From contig KV748207.1 in NCBI GenBank assembly GCA_001692895.1, forward strand, positions 1,426,001-1,490,000: a stretch of DNA of 64,000 bases. The letters are read 5' to 3'. Made by a program: the position numbers and the translations under genes. The stretch's first letter is position 1. Each line of letters opens with the position of its first letter. The notes beneath the pieces are model-generated. The model had not been told where the DNA came from. It ran no database searches and was given only the letters and a program-made list of their open reading frames with translations. The DNA is from Cenococcum geophilum 1.58. Lineage: Eukaryota; Ascomycota; Dothideomycetes; Gloniales; Gloniaceae. Of the stretch, positions 46,400-58,950 are shown in pieces.

Positions 46400-49330
46400 T
46401 AGTTAACACTAAGATAATATATTATAAAATATTAAACAGTTATATATTGTCTATATATATATATATATTATACTAAGACATACTCTTATTATAGGGGATC
46501 GCTGCTCTAACTACACTAGCTACGCTATTTCCATTACATCATCATCAGCTTACTAAGTAGGTTGGGTTTTAAACACCTTATAGAACTTATTAATTATTAT
46601 CCTTTTAGTTATTATATACCTCGCTAACATAACTATATTAATTAGGTTCCACCTATCCGTACTATATATTGTTAATATAATAACTACTAGCGCTAACTGT
46701 TTAGATCTAGTAGCCCAGCTAAATACTTACACCTCTATATCTACCGTTATCGCCGGTTTAAGCAAATGGACTCTATATATAAAGACTAAATTTAGACCCT
46801 CTCCTCTAACCCTTTAGTTAATAATAAGAAACTAAACTATATTATTCTAGTAAGGACCACCTATTAGAATACAAAACGCTTTATAAATATCCTCCTAGTC
46901 TTTTAGGGATGTCCTAGACTTCATTTAGTAAACAGCTAAATATTTAGACTGGCTAAGCCTTTTATAGAAATACTATATTATATTATTAGTAATAGTTTAC
47001 CACTAGTCTAATAGCTAACTTATAAGGCGTAATAGTGTATATGCTGCTAGTTCGTAACTACTAAACAGTAGTTTCTTATTAGGATTCCTTTTAAGTACTT
47101 TATTAACGTATTTTATAATTAGCTTTAGTTTCCTAGAGTTAGCAATTATACTCTAATTCCTCTAAAGCGGATTCTCATCTAAAGGTTTATCCCATTTTTT
47201 ACTGTAAAACTCGTTAACTATCCACCTTAGCTTTGTTCTAACTTTTGCCTTATTCTTCTACTATATATCCTACCACTTATCTCCTACCTTAGCCAGGCCT
47301 AGAAAGATAGTAAAATTTTTTAATAAGCAACCGGCTCCCTTTAGAAATTAATCTATATTAAAGACGGGTTCTTCTCCTTTTCTTCCTTTAGCTTTCCAGT
47401 GTTTAAAAGCTTTATTTAGCTATTTAAAAGCATTTAGGGATGCTCTATACTAAAGCTTATTAATATACGGTTTAAATATTAAACCGTTCATTACATAGCA
47501 GTCTTAGTAGATAACCAGTAGTAGCTTATTAATCACCCTCCCATTAAACCATCGGTTTTCCCCTATCCTATATATAATTAAGATCTTTATAATTAAAGAG
47601 GAGCATTCTTTAAAGCCCATAATAACCTTATTCGGAAGAGAAGAGCGATTAGCTACTCCTAGCTTTTTATATTTAATTAATGCTTTAATATTGCGATCAT
47701 TAATTAATTTTATATTTATGGAATCCGCCTAATTAGGGGCCCTGAAAATTTCTAAGGCGGGAATTAGACTTATAAAACCTTTACTAGTTAGTATACCGGA
47801 AGTAAACACTACTAAAGGTTAAGAGGTGTAGTAGGCTATTTTACTATTACCGTCCTTATAAGATAGACCCGGGTATTAGAAGCGAGGAAATACTGCTTAA
47901 TTATTATACACTTATTTAGCCATTTTTATTAGATAACCTGTCTCTAACCTATCTATATAGAACTTATTAGTAAGAATCCTACTAATAATATAACGAGGAC
48001 CACCGTCTCTATGGAGATTAAAAATAGTCTTATACTGTTCCTAAGCGGTCTAAGTTATTGCCTAAGTTTGCGACATTATAATTATAAGATATAAAGCCAA
48101 TCTTAGGTCTATTATCCACTAGACCTTCTTGCCTTCTCTTTCATATTTTATAGGTTTAAGAATGTCTTTATCTTTATTTATAAAATTATACTTCTTTATA
48201 CTAGACCTAATAAAAGCCGAATAGCGTACACGAACTTATAGTTTGCCTTTAGGAATATAATTATTTAGTTCTAAGGTTTTAAACCATAATTTAACGTCTT
48301 TAACCGCTTAGGGTAGTAGATTATATCTAGTAATATATATAGTTAGTCCTACTAGCCAGTAAAGAAAATTTCTGGTAATACTTCTCTTAATACAATAGCA
48401 CTATAGCATACCATCTATTTAACTCAGGTATTAGGCGTTAGGCGGCTATAGGTGTTTATTTATACTAGGGGCAAGGTAAAGACTTTTATCTCTACCTTTT
48501 TAATTTTTCTAATTAAGCCAGTTAAGATTAATCTTGGTTATTAACACGCTAGTATACTAGATTAAGAGCATTTAAAGTATCTTACCTAAACCCATTATAT
48601 CCGCAAGAAAGGTCCTACCTAGGGCTGTATAAAAACGAAGAGTATAGGTAACACTAAGCAGCTAATATGTCTATATAGCTTTACCCTTTTTCATACTATA
48701 TAAGTGGAAGGTTGCGTTTTAAAGAGTATTATAAATAGTTAATAGAAACGAGAGGAACTATAGCGCCTTTACCTATAATATTGGGTTAATATATGCTTCT
48801 CGCACGTCCTTTAGGTGATTAACTTCCTAATTAACCTCCTTAATTCCATCCTTATACTTATCTTCTAGTTCCTTATTAGTCGAAATAGGGTTAATTAAGG
48901 CGTTAAAGTGGCGGCGCTCCTATGTGCAGTTAAGATTAATTTCCCTAATACAAATTAGGTTAGGGTTATTATTTATATTCTTAAATAATATATCGATAAA
49001 TATTTCGCGATTAGACTTTAGCTATTTATTACACTATCCTTTTATCTTATCCCATAGCATTATCTTAAATGTTTATACTTTATCCAGATCTACGCCTTTT
49101 AAGAGCTCCAATTTATCTAGTAGGGGCTAGTCTTTACTACTACGGGTCTAGCTATAAGCAGTTTTAATTATAGCCGGCCGTACGGCTAATAATACACTAG
49201 TAGGTATAAATGGCGTGGACTTTAGGGTTAATATAGGCTTTGGATTTAACTGCTTAGATATAGGTAGCGTGGACTCTAAAATTAACTACTTATAACTACT
49301 TTAACCTAGGGCAGATATGCCTATTTTTCT
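46400..49330 (-). pseudogene. SNF2-type ATPase/helicase relic with unassigned C-terminal part
   Basis: The minus strand contains V*ALQFLS-type leader words, then GRTFLADIMGLGKIL*MLL (about 48575-48640), the unmistakable SNF2 motif I (GGxxLADDMGLGKTxQxL) with Thr to Ile and Gln to stop. Downstream (lower coordinates) frames such as KALIKYKKLGVANRSSLPNK, NRWFNGRVINKLLL and AFKHWKAKGRKGEEPVFNID (47300-47750) stay protein-like but do not match the SNF2 helicase C-terminal half that I know. SNF2 proteins remodel chromatin or translocate on DNA. The frame may be a host gene that was amplified and mutated or the cargo of a mobile element. Boundaries are approximate. Confidence 0.55.
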
Positions 49331-49472
49331 CCTAGTTGGCACCGGTCGTGTAATATTAGGGTTAGAGTTAAACTTAGAAGTACTTTTATTAAATCTTATA
49401 CCGATAAACGTACGTTAGACAACTCTATATAATATTATATAATCTTATATAAGTTATAAAGTCTCTTACGCT

Positions 49473-49763
49473 TCATCGGCAAAATATAGTACCCTTTAAA
49501 TGGCCTTAATGGTTGGTGGTTAACGCAATTAGCGCGCAGTTGAGGGCATTTAGCAACTCGACCGACTAGCCTATGTCGTGTTTTTTTGACACGCAGCCTG
49601 CGCGCAGCCTGCGCGCAACCTGCTAGCAATCTGCGCATTTGGCAACCATAATTATATTTACCTCTTTTATACTAATAATATATTTTAAATAAATAAAAGC
49701 TATTTTAAAGCTATTTATAAGGCTAGCAAAATAAATATTATTATTTTAGATAATTTAATATAA
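49473..49763. repeat. Dispersed repeat, copy 2
   Basis: Colinear with 27756-28087: CATCGGCAAAATATAGTACC, GGTTGGTGGTTAACGCAATT, GTCGTGTTTTTTTGACACGC, GCGCAACCTG, then the AT-rich tail with TTTATAAGGCTAG. Differences are mostly transitions plus a small indel in the GCGCAACC tandem. Confidence 0.75.
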
Positions 49764-49784
49764 TATAGCGATGGTTCTCTTCTA

Positions 49785-50175
49785 CCTATCTACCTATTGA
49801 CTTACCTACCTACCTACATCGCCTACCTATTTACATCGCCTACCTATCTACATCTACTGTCTGCATTTACCTACCTTTTACATCTACTACCTATCTATAT
49901 TTACTACCCGTTAGCATCTACCTACCCTATTTATATCTGCTTACTATCTATATCTATCTACCTGTTTATATCTACTTGTTTATATCTGCCTACCTATCCT
50001 ATATCTGCCTACCTATTAGCATCTACCTACCTATTTACATCTACTTGCCTATCTGCATCTACTTACCTATTTGCATCTGCTGCCTATTTATATCTTACCT
50101 TTACCTATTCTGCATCTATTACCTATCTATATTCTACCTTACCCCGTTTAGCATCTACTGTTTATGCCTACCTGT
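49785..50175. repeat. Minisatellite, units near CCTACCTATTTACATCTA
   Basis: Degenerate 18-20-bp units over 390 bases, strongly strand-asymmetric (pyrimidine plus A). The open frames here are only repeat. Confidence 0.8.
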
Positions 50176-50221
50176 CTATGCTACCTTAATTCGATCGATC
50201 GAATCGAATTGGTGTTTATAG

Positions 50222-50640
50222 TGTTGGCTGGCTAGTCGTTGTCGTCTGGCTCTGGCGGACGGTTTGTCTGGTTCTGGCGACGGTCGTCTGGCTCTGGCAA
50301 CGGTCGTCTGGTTCTGGTAACGGTCGTCTGGCTGGCGACGATCGTCTGGTTCTGGCGACAGTCGTCTGGTTCTGGTAACGGTCGTCTGGCTGGCGACGGT
50401 CGTCTGGTTCTGGCGACAGTCGTCTGGTTCTAATAACGGTCGTCTGGCTGGCGACGGTCGTCTGGTTCTGGTAACGGTCGTCTGGCTGGCGACGGTCGTC
50501 TGGTTCTGGCGACGATCGTCTGGCTCTGGCAACGGTCGTCTGGTTCTGGCGACGGTCGTCTGGCTGGCGATGGTCGTCTGGTTCTGGTAACGGTCATCTG
50601 GTTCTGGCGACGGTCGTCTAGTTCTAGCAACGGTCCTCTG
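50222..50640. repeat. GC-rich minisatellite, units near GGTCGTCTGGTTCTGGCGAC
   Basis: About 20 units of the TCGTCTGG core with GCGAC or TAACG spacers, in 14- and 20-base spacings. GC-rich and nearly free of RIP-type loss in contrast to both sides. Open frames on both strands are artefacts. It ends at Ns near 50655. Confidence 0.85.
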
Positions 50641-50759
50641 CTGGCTGCCGTTCTNGTNCCTCCCTAGGTAGGGAGGATATAAAGAAGGAAGGAAGGGTAA
50701 AAAATAAGGTGGCTATATAGGGTAGAGGCACGTGTAGAGGCTATCGGGAATATAGCGGG

Positions 50760-51195
50760 GACCCGATGCAGAGCTTCGTGTAGAGCCTCTGTACGCAGAG
50801 CTTCTCGCAGAGCCTTGTGCAGAGCCTCTGTACGCAGAGCTTCGCGCAGACCCTCGCGCAGACCCTCGCGCAGACCCTCGTGCAGAGCTTCGTGCAGAGC
50901 TTCGCGCAGAGCCTCGTGCAGAGCTTCGTGCAGAGCTTCGTGCAGAGCCTCGTGCAGAGCTTCGTGCAGAGCTTCGTGCAGAGCCTCTGTACGCAGAGCT
51001 TCGTGTAGAGCCTCGTGTAGAGCCTTATGCGAAGCTTCGTGCAGAGCTTTGTGCAGAGCCTCTATGCGTAGAGCTTCGTGCAGAGTCTCTGTACGCAGAG
51101 CTTCGTGTAGAGCTTTGTATAGAGCCTCTATGCGTAGAGCTTCGTGTAGAGCCTCTGTACGCAGAGCTTCGTGTAGAGCCTCGTGCAGAGCCTTT
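50760..51195. repeat. 12-bp minisatellite, units near CGTGCAGAGCTT
   Basis: Units such as CGCAGACCCTCG and TGCAGAGCTTCG repeat with period 12, mixed with longer AGAGCCTCTGTACGCAGAGC blocks. It is translatable without stops (Arg-Ala-Ser-Cys units), which explains a 128-codon open frame that I do not accept as a gene. Confidence 0.85.
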
Positions 51196-51325
51196 AAGTA
51201 ATAAGACTATAAGATTGTATAAGATTGTATAAGATTGTATAAGATTATATATAATAGTTAAATATATAGTATATAACTTTACCTTAATCGCANGTNAAGA
51301 AATATACAGTTAGCTTTTAAAGTTN

Positions 51326-51720
51326 TTAAGTAGGTTAACTGCATATTAAGTTAGTTAAATTATATATCAAGTAGGTCAACTACGTGTTAAGTTAGTTAAA
51401 TTGTATATTAAGTAGGTTAACTGCGTGTTAAGTTAGTTAAATTGTATGTTAAGTAGGTTAACTGCGTGTTAAGTTAGTTAAATTGCATGTTAAGTAGGTC
51501 AACTGCGTATTAAGTTAGTTAAATTGCATGTTAAGTAGGTTAACTGCGTATTAAGTTAGTTAAATTGCATGTTAAGTAGGTCAACTGCGTGTTAAGTTAG
51601 TTAAATTATATATTAAGTAGGTTAACTACGTGTCGAGTTAGTTAAATTGCATGTTAAATAGGTCAACTGCGTGTTAAGTTAGTTAATTACGTGTCGAGTT
51701 GGTTAAATTGCATGTTAATT
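51326..51720. repeat. 41-bp subterminal repeat array, left
   Basis: Alternates AAGTAGGTTAACTGCGTGTT (20) with AAGTTAGTTAAATTGCATGTT-type half units (21) for about nine periods. The same design occurs at 58718-58950. Confidence 0.85.
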
Positions 51721-52640
51721 ACGCGAAACGCGAAAACCAAAGTCTACTTAAATCTCATCCTGTGAATATTTTCCCGATGTTTATAATCCGATTAGGATTT
51801 TTAACCCCAATTATAATTATATTAAGTCCAGCCTTCTTTATAGAAAGCACCGTAAATGCTAGGTTTATATAGTTAAGAATTAGTATACTAGTGGTCAGAT
51901 CTACTATAGCCCAGCCATCCCTATATTTATCCGCCGAGAAGTTTATACTTATCGCGGCCTACAGCTTATTATATCTACAGTAATATACATTAACTTTCTC
52001 TAGAGAATCGGATAATAGATACTTATACTTAGTTTTTAATGCAAATCCGTATAGAATGGGGGCCCTATTTAATGGCGTTTTATTTAAGTAACTATATATA
52101 GCAAAGCTTATTTTATAGAATGGTGTAGGTATAATATTTAGCTATTATAGGACTTTAATAGACAGACTACTAAGTATCTAGGCAGCCTTAAAGGCTGCCC
52201 TTAATCTAGATAAGTTAATAGACTGCTCTTTAGAAGACAAGCCGCCATACTTTAGAATAATATCAGCTATTATAACCTCCACGCCTCCACGTTTGTTAGT
52301 CGTTACGTGTCGCCGTATAGATTTTTTAGCGGCGATAGCGAAAGCTTTAAACTCTAATAGTAGATCGGATCTCTTAAACACGTGCCTATACTTAGTGTTA
52401 AAAAGGTTAAAGACTATACGCTTAACTCTATTTCGTACAGGCCTAGACGCTAGTAACCTACTACTAGACGCTTCGTTAATTTCGCTAGCACAGTATTAGA
52501 GGATTTCTTTATATATTTTTTCGTTAATCGCGAGTCCTTGCTGCAGCTTTAGACCACTTATTTGCGATAAGTTCTTATTAGTTACAGTAGTTAAGTACTA
52601 ACTAGAGTCTAGGTATAGCGCCGCTATTATAGTTAAAGAC
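51719..52640 (-). pseudogene. Unrecognised reading frame, unusually well preserved
   Basis: One minus frame of about 300 codons runs from near 52640 to TAA at 51719 with only about six internal stops (TAG, TAA, one TGA at likely Gln/Trp sites), far fewer than in neighbouring relics. It contains QQGLAINEKIYKEIL, RSDLLLEFKAFAIAAKKSIR, GGVEVIIADIILKYGGLSSK, RAPILYGFALKTKYKYLL, FSADKYRDGWAIVDLTTS and NIGKIFTG*DLSRLWFSRFA at the end. The last 20 codons are repeated at about 58951-59010, ahead of the right 41-bp array. I know no family. It may be an accessory gene of the Plavaka element or a captured host gene. A clear start codon is not visible. Confidence 0.55.
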
Positions 52641-53241
52641 CCTATATATTTATAAACGGGTAAAAGTTTTATATAGAATAGTATGGAGTGACTTATAAAG
52701 ATAATAGAGCGGATAATATATTAGACAATTAGCAATAATCTAATAAGATAATCCTAATAGTTATAATAAGAAGGTGTGCTAATAGTATTAACTTAAGATA
52801 ATAGCAGATTCTAATAAGAGTAATATAAGAGTAATATAAGAAATAGAACAGAATGCGAGTCTTAATACGAGAAGTAGGATAAGATATAAGCTTTAATATA
52901 GGCAGTAGAACGAAATATAAGACTTAGAGTAAGAAACAGAACGAAAGGTGCGTAATAAAATAAGATATAAGATTTGCGCTACTAACTAAGTAAATAAAAT
53001 TATAAGATGTAAATAGTAAGGTATATAAAAACAAGTATAATCCATAGTAGAAGCCTTAAAATGTTAGTTGTTATATATATTATATAGGAAGCTAAAGAGT
53101 TATAGACAGGATAATAGATACCCTAATAGGTACACTTAAGCAACTAGACTAGATACATAATAATAAAAGAGCTAATAATTCTATTCTTTATATTATAACT
53201 AGTTAGTAAAGCAGCTCTAAAGAGGTTAGGGAATAAGTTTA

Positions 53242-53568
53242 GGATAATCTAAGACATTAAAAATGTCTAAGATTATATAAAAAAGTAAAATATAATATAG
53301 CATTTTATTCTATAAGCGTAAGGTAAGGTAAAATGCATAGCAGAGAGAGGTAGGGGGATAATCTAAGACATTATAAAAGGTCCAAGATTATATAAAAAAA
53401 AGTGAAATATAATATAGTATTTTATCCCATAAGTACAAGATAAGGTAAAGTGCATAGTAGAGAGAGGTAGGGGGATAATCCAAGATATTATAAAAAGTCT
53501 AAGATTATATAAAATAAAGTAAAATACAATATAGTATTTTATCCCATAAGCGCAAGATAAGGCTTTAG
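53242..53568. repeat. Tandem repeat of about 115 bp, three copies
   Basis: Units start GGATAATCTAAGACATTA at 53242, 53356 and 53473 and share ATTATATAAAA, GCATTTTAT and GCATAGCAGAGAGAGGTAGGG. The start of each unit is a small inverted repeat (AATCTAAGACATT...AATGTCTAAGATT). Confidence 0.8.
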
Positions 53569-54069
53569 GATACCCTTTCACCTAAAGTACAACCCATTTT
53601 TAAGCTATATCACTAATAAAGCAACTTTTTTTTAGATAAGCTGTTATATCTACTACATAGGCAACCTAAAACTAGTATCCTAGATCCCACTTATAGCTAC
53701 TATACTTTATATTAAAGATATTCGCTAGACTTATTTGTATATAGGTCCCGTAGTCCAAATTGCATATTAAGCCATCTACAACATAGCTATTGTCACTCTA
53801 GCCCTATAACACCGTACTCTTATTCACGCGCCTTTTTCTTCCATTTCCTACTATTATTCGCTTAATCTTTTAAACTTCCATAGCCGCCTAAACCAATACT
53901 ATAGCCTCTTTGTCTTTAAAAATATAGCTATATTAAGCTTGCCTTAGCCTCAATTTCTCTAAACACATACTGCCTAGAAATGTATCCCGCTTTATACAAC
54001 TACTATAAGCTCTACCTATAATATAGCGTCTAGTGCTCTAGTATAGAGCAGGCTCTCTTAAAAGCCGCA

Positions 54070-57000
54070 TTATAATGCCTTCCAGAGACCAGATACCTAA
54101 AGCCTCTTTAGCCGCTATAAATAAGGGAGATACTAATATACAGATCGACGGTAGCATACTAGGTGGAGATAGCCCTAATCTTTATAAGCTAGGGTAGGAT
54201 ATTAAGGTTAAGCTAGCTGATCTACAGGCTAACCTAAATAACCCGTTCTTTTCTAGTAAATCATTTAAAGAGCTCCAACTGTATTTTAGCTCTTCGCACC
54301 CTAGTAGTATATAGGCTCGTACTAATATATCTATTTAATAGGAAACCGAAGATGTTAAAAGGAATTCTAGAAATAAACTTTTAAAAGCTATTAAAGATAA
54401 GTAGTTAGCCTACAAGACACGGGCTTTCTATTTAGTTACTTTGCGGGCTTTAAATTATCTATATTATTGCCGATACCCATTATCTAGCCTAGCCCTCTAG
54501 CGTTACCCTAATGACGAATATAAGACTTCCGGGCGGCAGCTTAAGTTAGACATTAGTTAGAACTCTATATACCTAAGACTAGATATTATAGTTCCAAGTA
54601 CTAACTTATTTAGTTATCTCAACTCAACTAGCACTACCCTTAATCTTCCCTTTTTTTCTTACTACGGCTTATATAGAAATAACGGAATTTATAGGTCTAG
54701 ATAGCTAATATTATTAGGCTCTATAACATCGGTGGTAAATAATATCTTCGCCGTTACTGTGGTCCTATAGCCATTGCCTAAAAATACTGTATATTATTGT
54801 TTAAACGGATAAAGGTTTTTCGGGTATTATTAAGTCTTTAGTTTATAGTGTCCGGTTCTACTACTTTAAACTCTTTAAGTCCTTAAACTCGGTATTAAGC
54901 TTAGTGTTAAGCTAGTTACACTTACGCTTTAGCGTATAGTTTAGCTACCTTAGACTCTTTTAAGTCCTTAAACTTGGTGTTAAGCTAATTATACTTACGC
55001 TTTAGCGTCTACTCTGGCTGCCTTAGACTCTTTTAAGTCCTTAAACTCGGTATTAAGCTAGTTATACTTGCGCTTTAGCGTCCATTTTAGCTACCTTAGA
55101 CTCTTTTAAGTCCTTAAACTCGGTATTAGGCTAGTTATACTTATACTTTAGTATAACTAGTTCTAGTAAGAAAATAAAAGGTATACTTTTAGCAGCTATA
55201 AAGCCAAGCTACCCACACAGATTAAATACCGGTAATTAACCGTTAGTACTATAATACGCACTCTTTACGCCTAGAAATAATACTATATTATTTAATATAC
55301 AATTAGCGATAATACAGCGGAGCTATCTATGGTGTTCTTATACCCTTAAAAGTTATAGCGGCCTTCACTAACACCTACGGTGCTATAAAAGGCGGCTACT
55401 TAGCCACTAATACGTCTACAAAAAAGCACGCGAAGAGAGATATAATACTCGTATATTTATTACGGCCCGACTACTTATAATTCGCGATTAATTCCACCAC
55501 TCTTACTAGTTAGATAATGCGCGATTATAACCGGACGGTATAAACACGGATACCGATAAGTACGCTCCGGTAGCGGTAGAATATAAGTAAAATGCCCATC
55601 TAGTGCCTCCGTGCGGTATACTATATTAGAAAAGCGTTATATTATTATTATTATTACTTAAAGTAGAGATATTTAAAGCAACTAAGAATATAAAGGTAGG
55701 TAAACCAATTTTATGCGAGACCGATAATAATATATAGTAAGTTAGCCAGACAATTTTAGATATTACTATATTATAATATAATAATAGCTAAAGTATACTA
55801 TACAATCCTTTTTATTCGGAGTTTAATTACGCCTTTTTAATATGGCTGCACCGCATTCGCTATATAAAGGGAGACGTTAATGCACTACTTAAAGACACCC
55901 GCCTTAGCCCACTTTATAGCCTACTTAGCTTCTAATCTACAAATTAATAGGAAGAACTAATTACTGCTATTCTATTTAGTATATAAGACGAACAATAGCT
56001 CCAATTAGAGTGTAAGGTAGAATTAAATATTAAAGGCTTTAAGTAGAGGGAATACTATATTCTTTACTAAGATATTATAAATATAATTGCCTTTCTAATT
56101 AGCCATTAACCCTTTAAAGATGCACTAGTATATGCACTAAAGAGACTCTACAATGCCGAAAACTATTAAGTCTATAATAAACTATATAGCAGTAACTAGT
56201 AGTAGGAGACATAAGGCAAGCTTCCTAGCGGTACTATAGTAGTTCCTATACTTATAGCAGTTAATAAGACCCAGCTAACAATGTACTATGGCGATAAATC
56301 GGCCTGGCTAGTATATCTTACTATTAGTAATCTTAACTAACAAGTTCGGCGCCAATAGATATCCCCTATAAATATCCTTATCGGCTTTATACCAGTTATT
56401 AAAAAAAAAATAACAATATAAAAAGTAAAGCATATTATAAGGCGATAAGAACTATACTTAAACATAAGTCCTGCTTTAGTATTCTAACGCTATATTCTAT
56501 TAACTAAAACATAATAGCAATTAAGCATCTTACAGAAAGCGGCGTAGACCTTTAATATGCGGATAATTTTGTACAATAATATTATCCAATTATATATAGA
56601 ATAATGGCAGACTATAAAGAACAAGTGCTGCTTATAGGTGTTAAAAGCTGATAGTACTACACTATATGCCAGGTCCCCCCTCTAAAGCGCGAGAACTTAA
56701 CCGAGAAATAATACCCGCTACGCACCTATAAAGAGACGAGAAGATAGATTAAACGCCAGAAACTAGAGAACATTCTTTTATCCTTAGACGACTGGGTATA
56801 CCCAGTAGAATATTTCGCGTAGCACTATCGCCTATTTAACATCCATAAGGGCATAATAGTAGATATTCTATATCAGCTTCTAAAGGGTATTATTATATAA
56901 CTTATTAAATGGGTACAGAAACTAGTAGGCAATGTCGTCTAGCTAAAAAGAAAGAGAAGAGGGACGAAGATAACTATAACAAATATATCTGTGGAGGCTT

Positions 57001-58450
57001 AGCTTAATTAGCGTTTTAGATAAGTCCCGGCTTTTATAGGGCTAAAACGGTTTAATAACCTATTATTTAGTAAAGTTACTTAATAGACAGGTAATAAATA
57101 AAAAGCTATAGTTTATCAACTTATCGCTATACTAGCCCTACTACTGTCGTCTAGGGAACTATATACTATACATTTTACAAGAGCCGTATACAACTTTATT
57201 ATTATAGCTTAGTATTACACCTATAATAAGGAGACACTATAATATATGCACCACGCCCTATATTGAATTAATATGCTTAAAGGCGTATTTTAAAGTTTCC
57301 GTCTAAAGGCAAAGGATTCTAATATAGGCCATTTTAATATACCAAAATTCCATGCCCTTATATATTTTAAGGAAAATATCCGCCTATACGGATATACAGA
57401 TAGGTACTACACTAGCGCAAATAGCGAAGCTAGACACCGTTATATTATTAAGGTGTTTTATAACTTAATAAATAAACAGGATTCGCTATCTTAAATCTGC
57501 TCTTATAATTTAAGATAGGTAGCAGTACTAGCAATAGAAGACGAAATAGCTTTTACAAATAGTGATTCTATACTATAGTCTTCCCAGCGTTTAGAGGTGT
57601 AGGCTACTTAACTAATATAGCATTTGGCAGTTATAAAGCTTCGGTGGCCTTTAGAAGATATAAATAGGGCAACAGATCTTGTCTAAAGGCGTCTTAGGTT
57701 AAAGACGTGGCTTTATATATTTTATATAGCAAACTACTACGAAATCCTAGGGTTTCTAGACGGCATTGCGGTATTTATTTAAGAGTGTAGGCGAAAACTA
57801 TAAGGTGAACGTACCTAGAACTCCGATATGGACCAGAAAGAGAAGGACCCCTTATAGGTTAAGCGCCTGCTTATTAAAATATATCTATCTATTCGCTGTT
57901 AGAAACAAGACGGGAAAAATGCAACTAACCTTAAGGGCTAAATTAGTAAGGTAGTACGTTGTATACCAAATTGGCAATATTCTAACTAGTAGAGGCGTGA
58001 TTATATATGGGTTTAGGAGTATATAGATAACGGCGACCGTATTAGAAAGGGCCGCACGCCGTTAGGTAGAAGACTTATAGGCCAGCTTTAGCTAATTGTT
58101 ACTATTCTAGATATTAAAAGGTTAGATAAGTATAGTATATACGTGCAGTATACTAGAGCTATAGTAGAGCTGCTTTAGCCATTAAATTATGGACTGCCGC
58201 ATCTAACACACGGCATAGTTAAGGTAAAAAGGTAGCCGCGCCCGAGCGTAAATACTAGGCAAGTACTTGGAGGTAGTCGCTTTTATTTAATGCTATCTAT
58301 TCTATAAAGCGCGCATATTGTTCTAGCCGCTACTTCTTGTCCAGATTTATACTACGTCAATAATTATATTAATTAGGACCAATATAATACTCTATACTTA
58401 GACAACTTTCTTAAAGAAGGAACTCGCATCGCGTTATTATATAGAAGCTA
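54070..58450 (+). pseudogene. Plavaka-group transposase relic
   Basis: The plus strand carries blocks diagnostic of fungal Plavaka transposases in order: GTIVVPILIAVNKTQLTMYY with GDKSAWLVYLTISN (56228-56333), IPVIKKKI, ADNFV* and YRIMADYKEQVLLIGV (about 56560-56640), FNIHKGIIVDILYQLLKGII (about 56830-56900), then GHFNIPKFHALIYFKENIRL (about 57330-57390). The N-terminal part (from MPSRDQIPKASLAAI near 54078) is protein-like up to a repeat-rich segment at 54860-55165. Stops are TAG/TAA at expected Gln/Trp sites. The protein would cut and join the element; this copy is dead. Confidence 0.8.
54860..55165. repeat. Coding-type tandem repeat of about 72-84 bp, four copies
   Basis: CTCTTTTAAGTCCTTAAACT recurs at about 54871, 54955, 55029 and 55101, followed by TTACACTTACGCTTTAGCGT. 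It lies inside the transposase region. Confidence 0.75.
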
Positions 58451-58717
58451 GGATAAATAGCAAAAGCAGCTAAGCTAGCATAGAACCTATAATATATAAT
58501 ATAATAATAAACCTATATAAGACTATATGGGACTATATAAGATTGTATAAGATTATATAAGATTATATAAGATTATATATAATATATATTATAAGCTAGC
58601 ATACTACAGGCTAAGAAAATAGTAAAAATTCATTTGCGCAATTGGCATACAACTTTAAAATAATATATTATATTACCTTAATTACATATCAAGGAATGTG
58701 CAGTTGGCTTTTAAAGT

Positions 58718-58950
58718 TGTTAAGTAGGTCAACTGCGTGTTATTTAACTTTTAAATATATTAAGTTGGTCAATTGCGTATTAAGTTAGTTAAGTTAAATA
58801 TTAAGTTGGTCAATTGCGTATTAAGTTAGTTAAGTTAAATATTAAGTTGGTCAATTGCGTGTTAAGTTAGTTAAGTTAAATGTTAAGTTAGTTAATTGCG
58901 TGTTAAGTTAGTTAAGTTGCATATTAAGTTAGTTAATTGCATATTAATTA
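58718..58950. repeat. 41-bp subterminal repeat array, right
   Basis: Units AAGTTGGTCAATTGCGTATT plus AAGTTAGTTAAGTTAAATATT, about five periods, direct orientation relative to 51326-51720. Confidence 0.85.

Noticed and set aside
49797..50630. Several open frames on both strands
   Set aside because: All are translations of minisatellites with short units.
50815..51201. 128-codon Arg/Ser/Cys-rich frame
   Set aside because: A 12-bp repeat read in frame; no promoter, intron or family.
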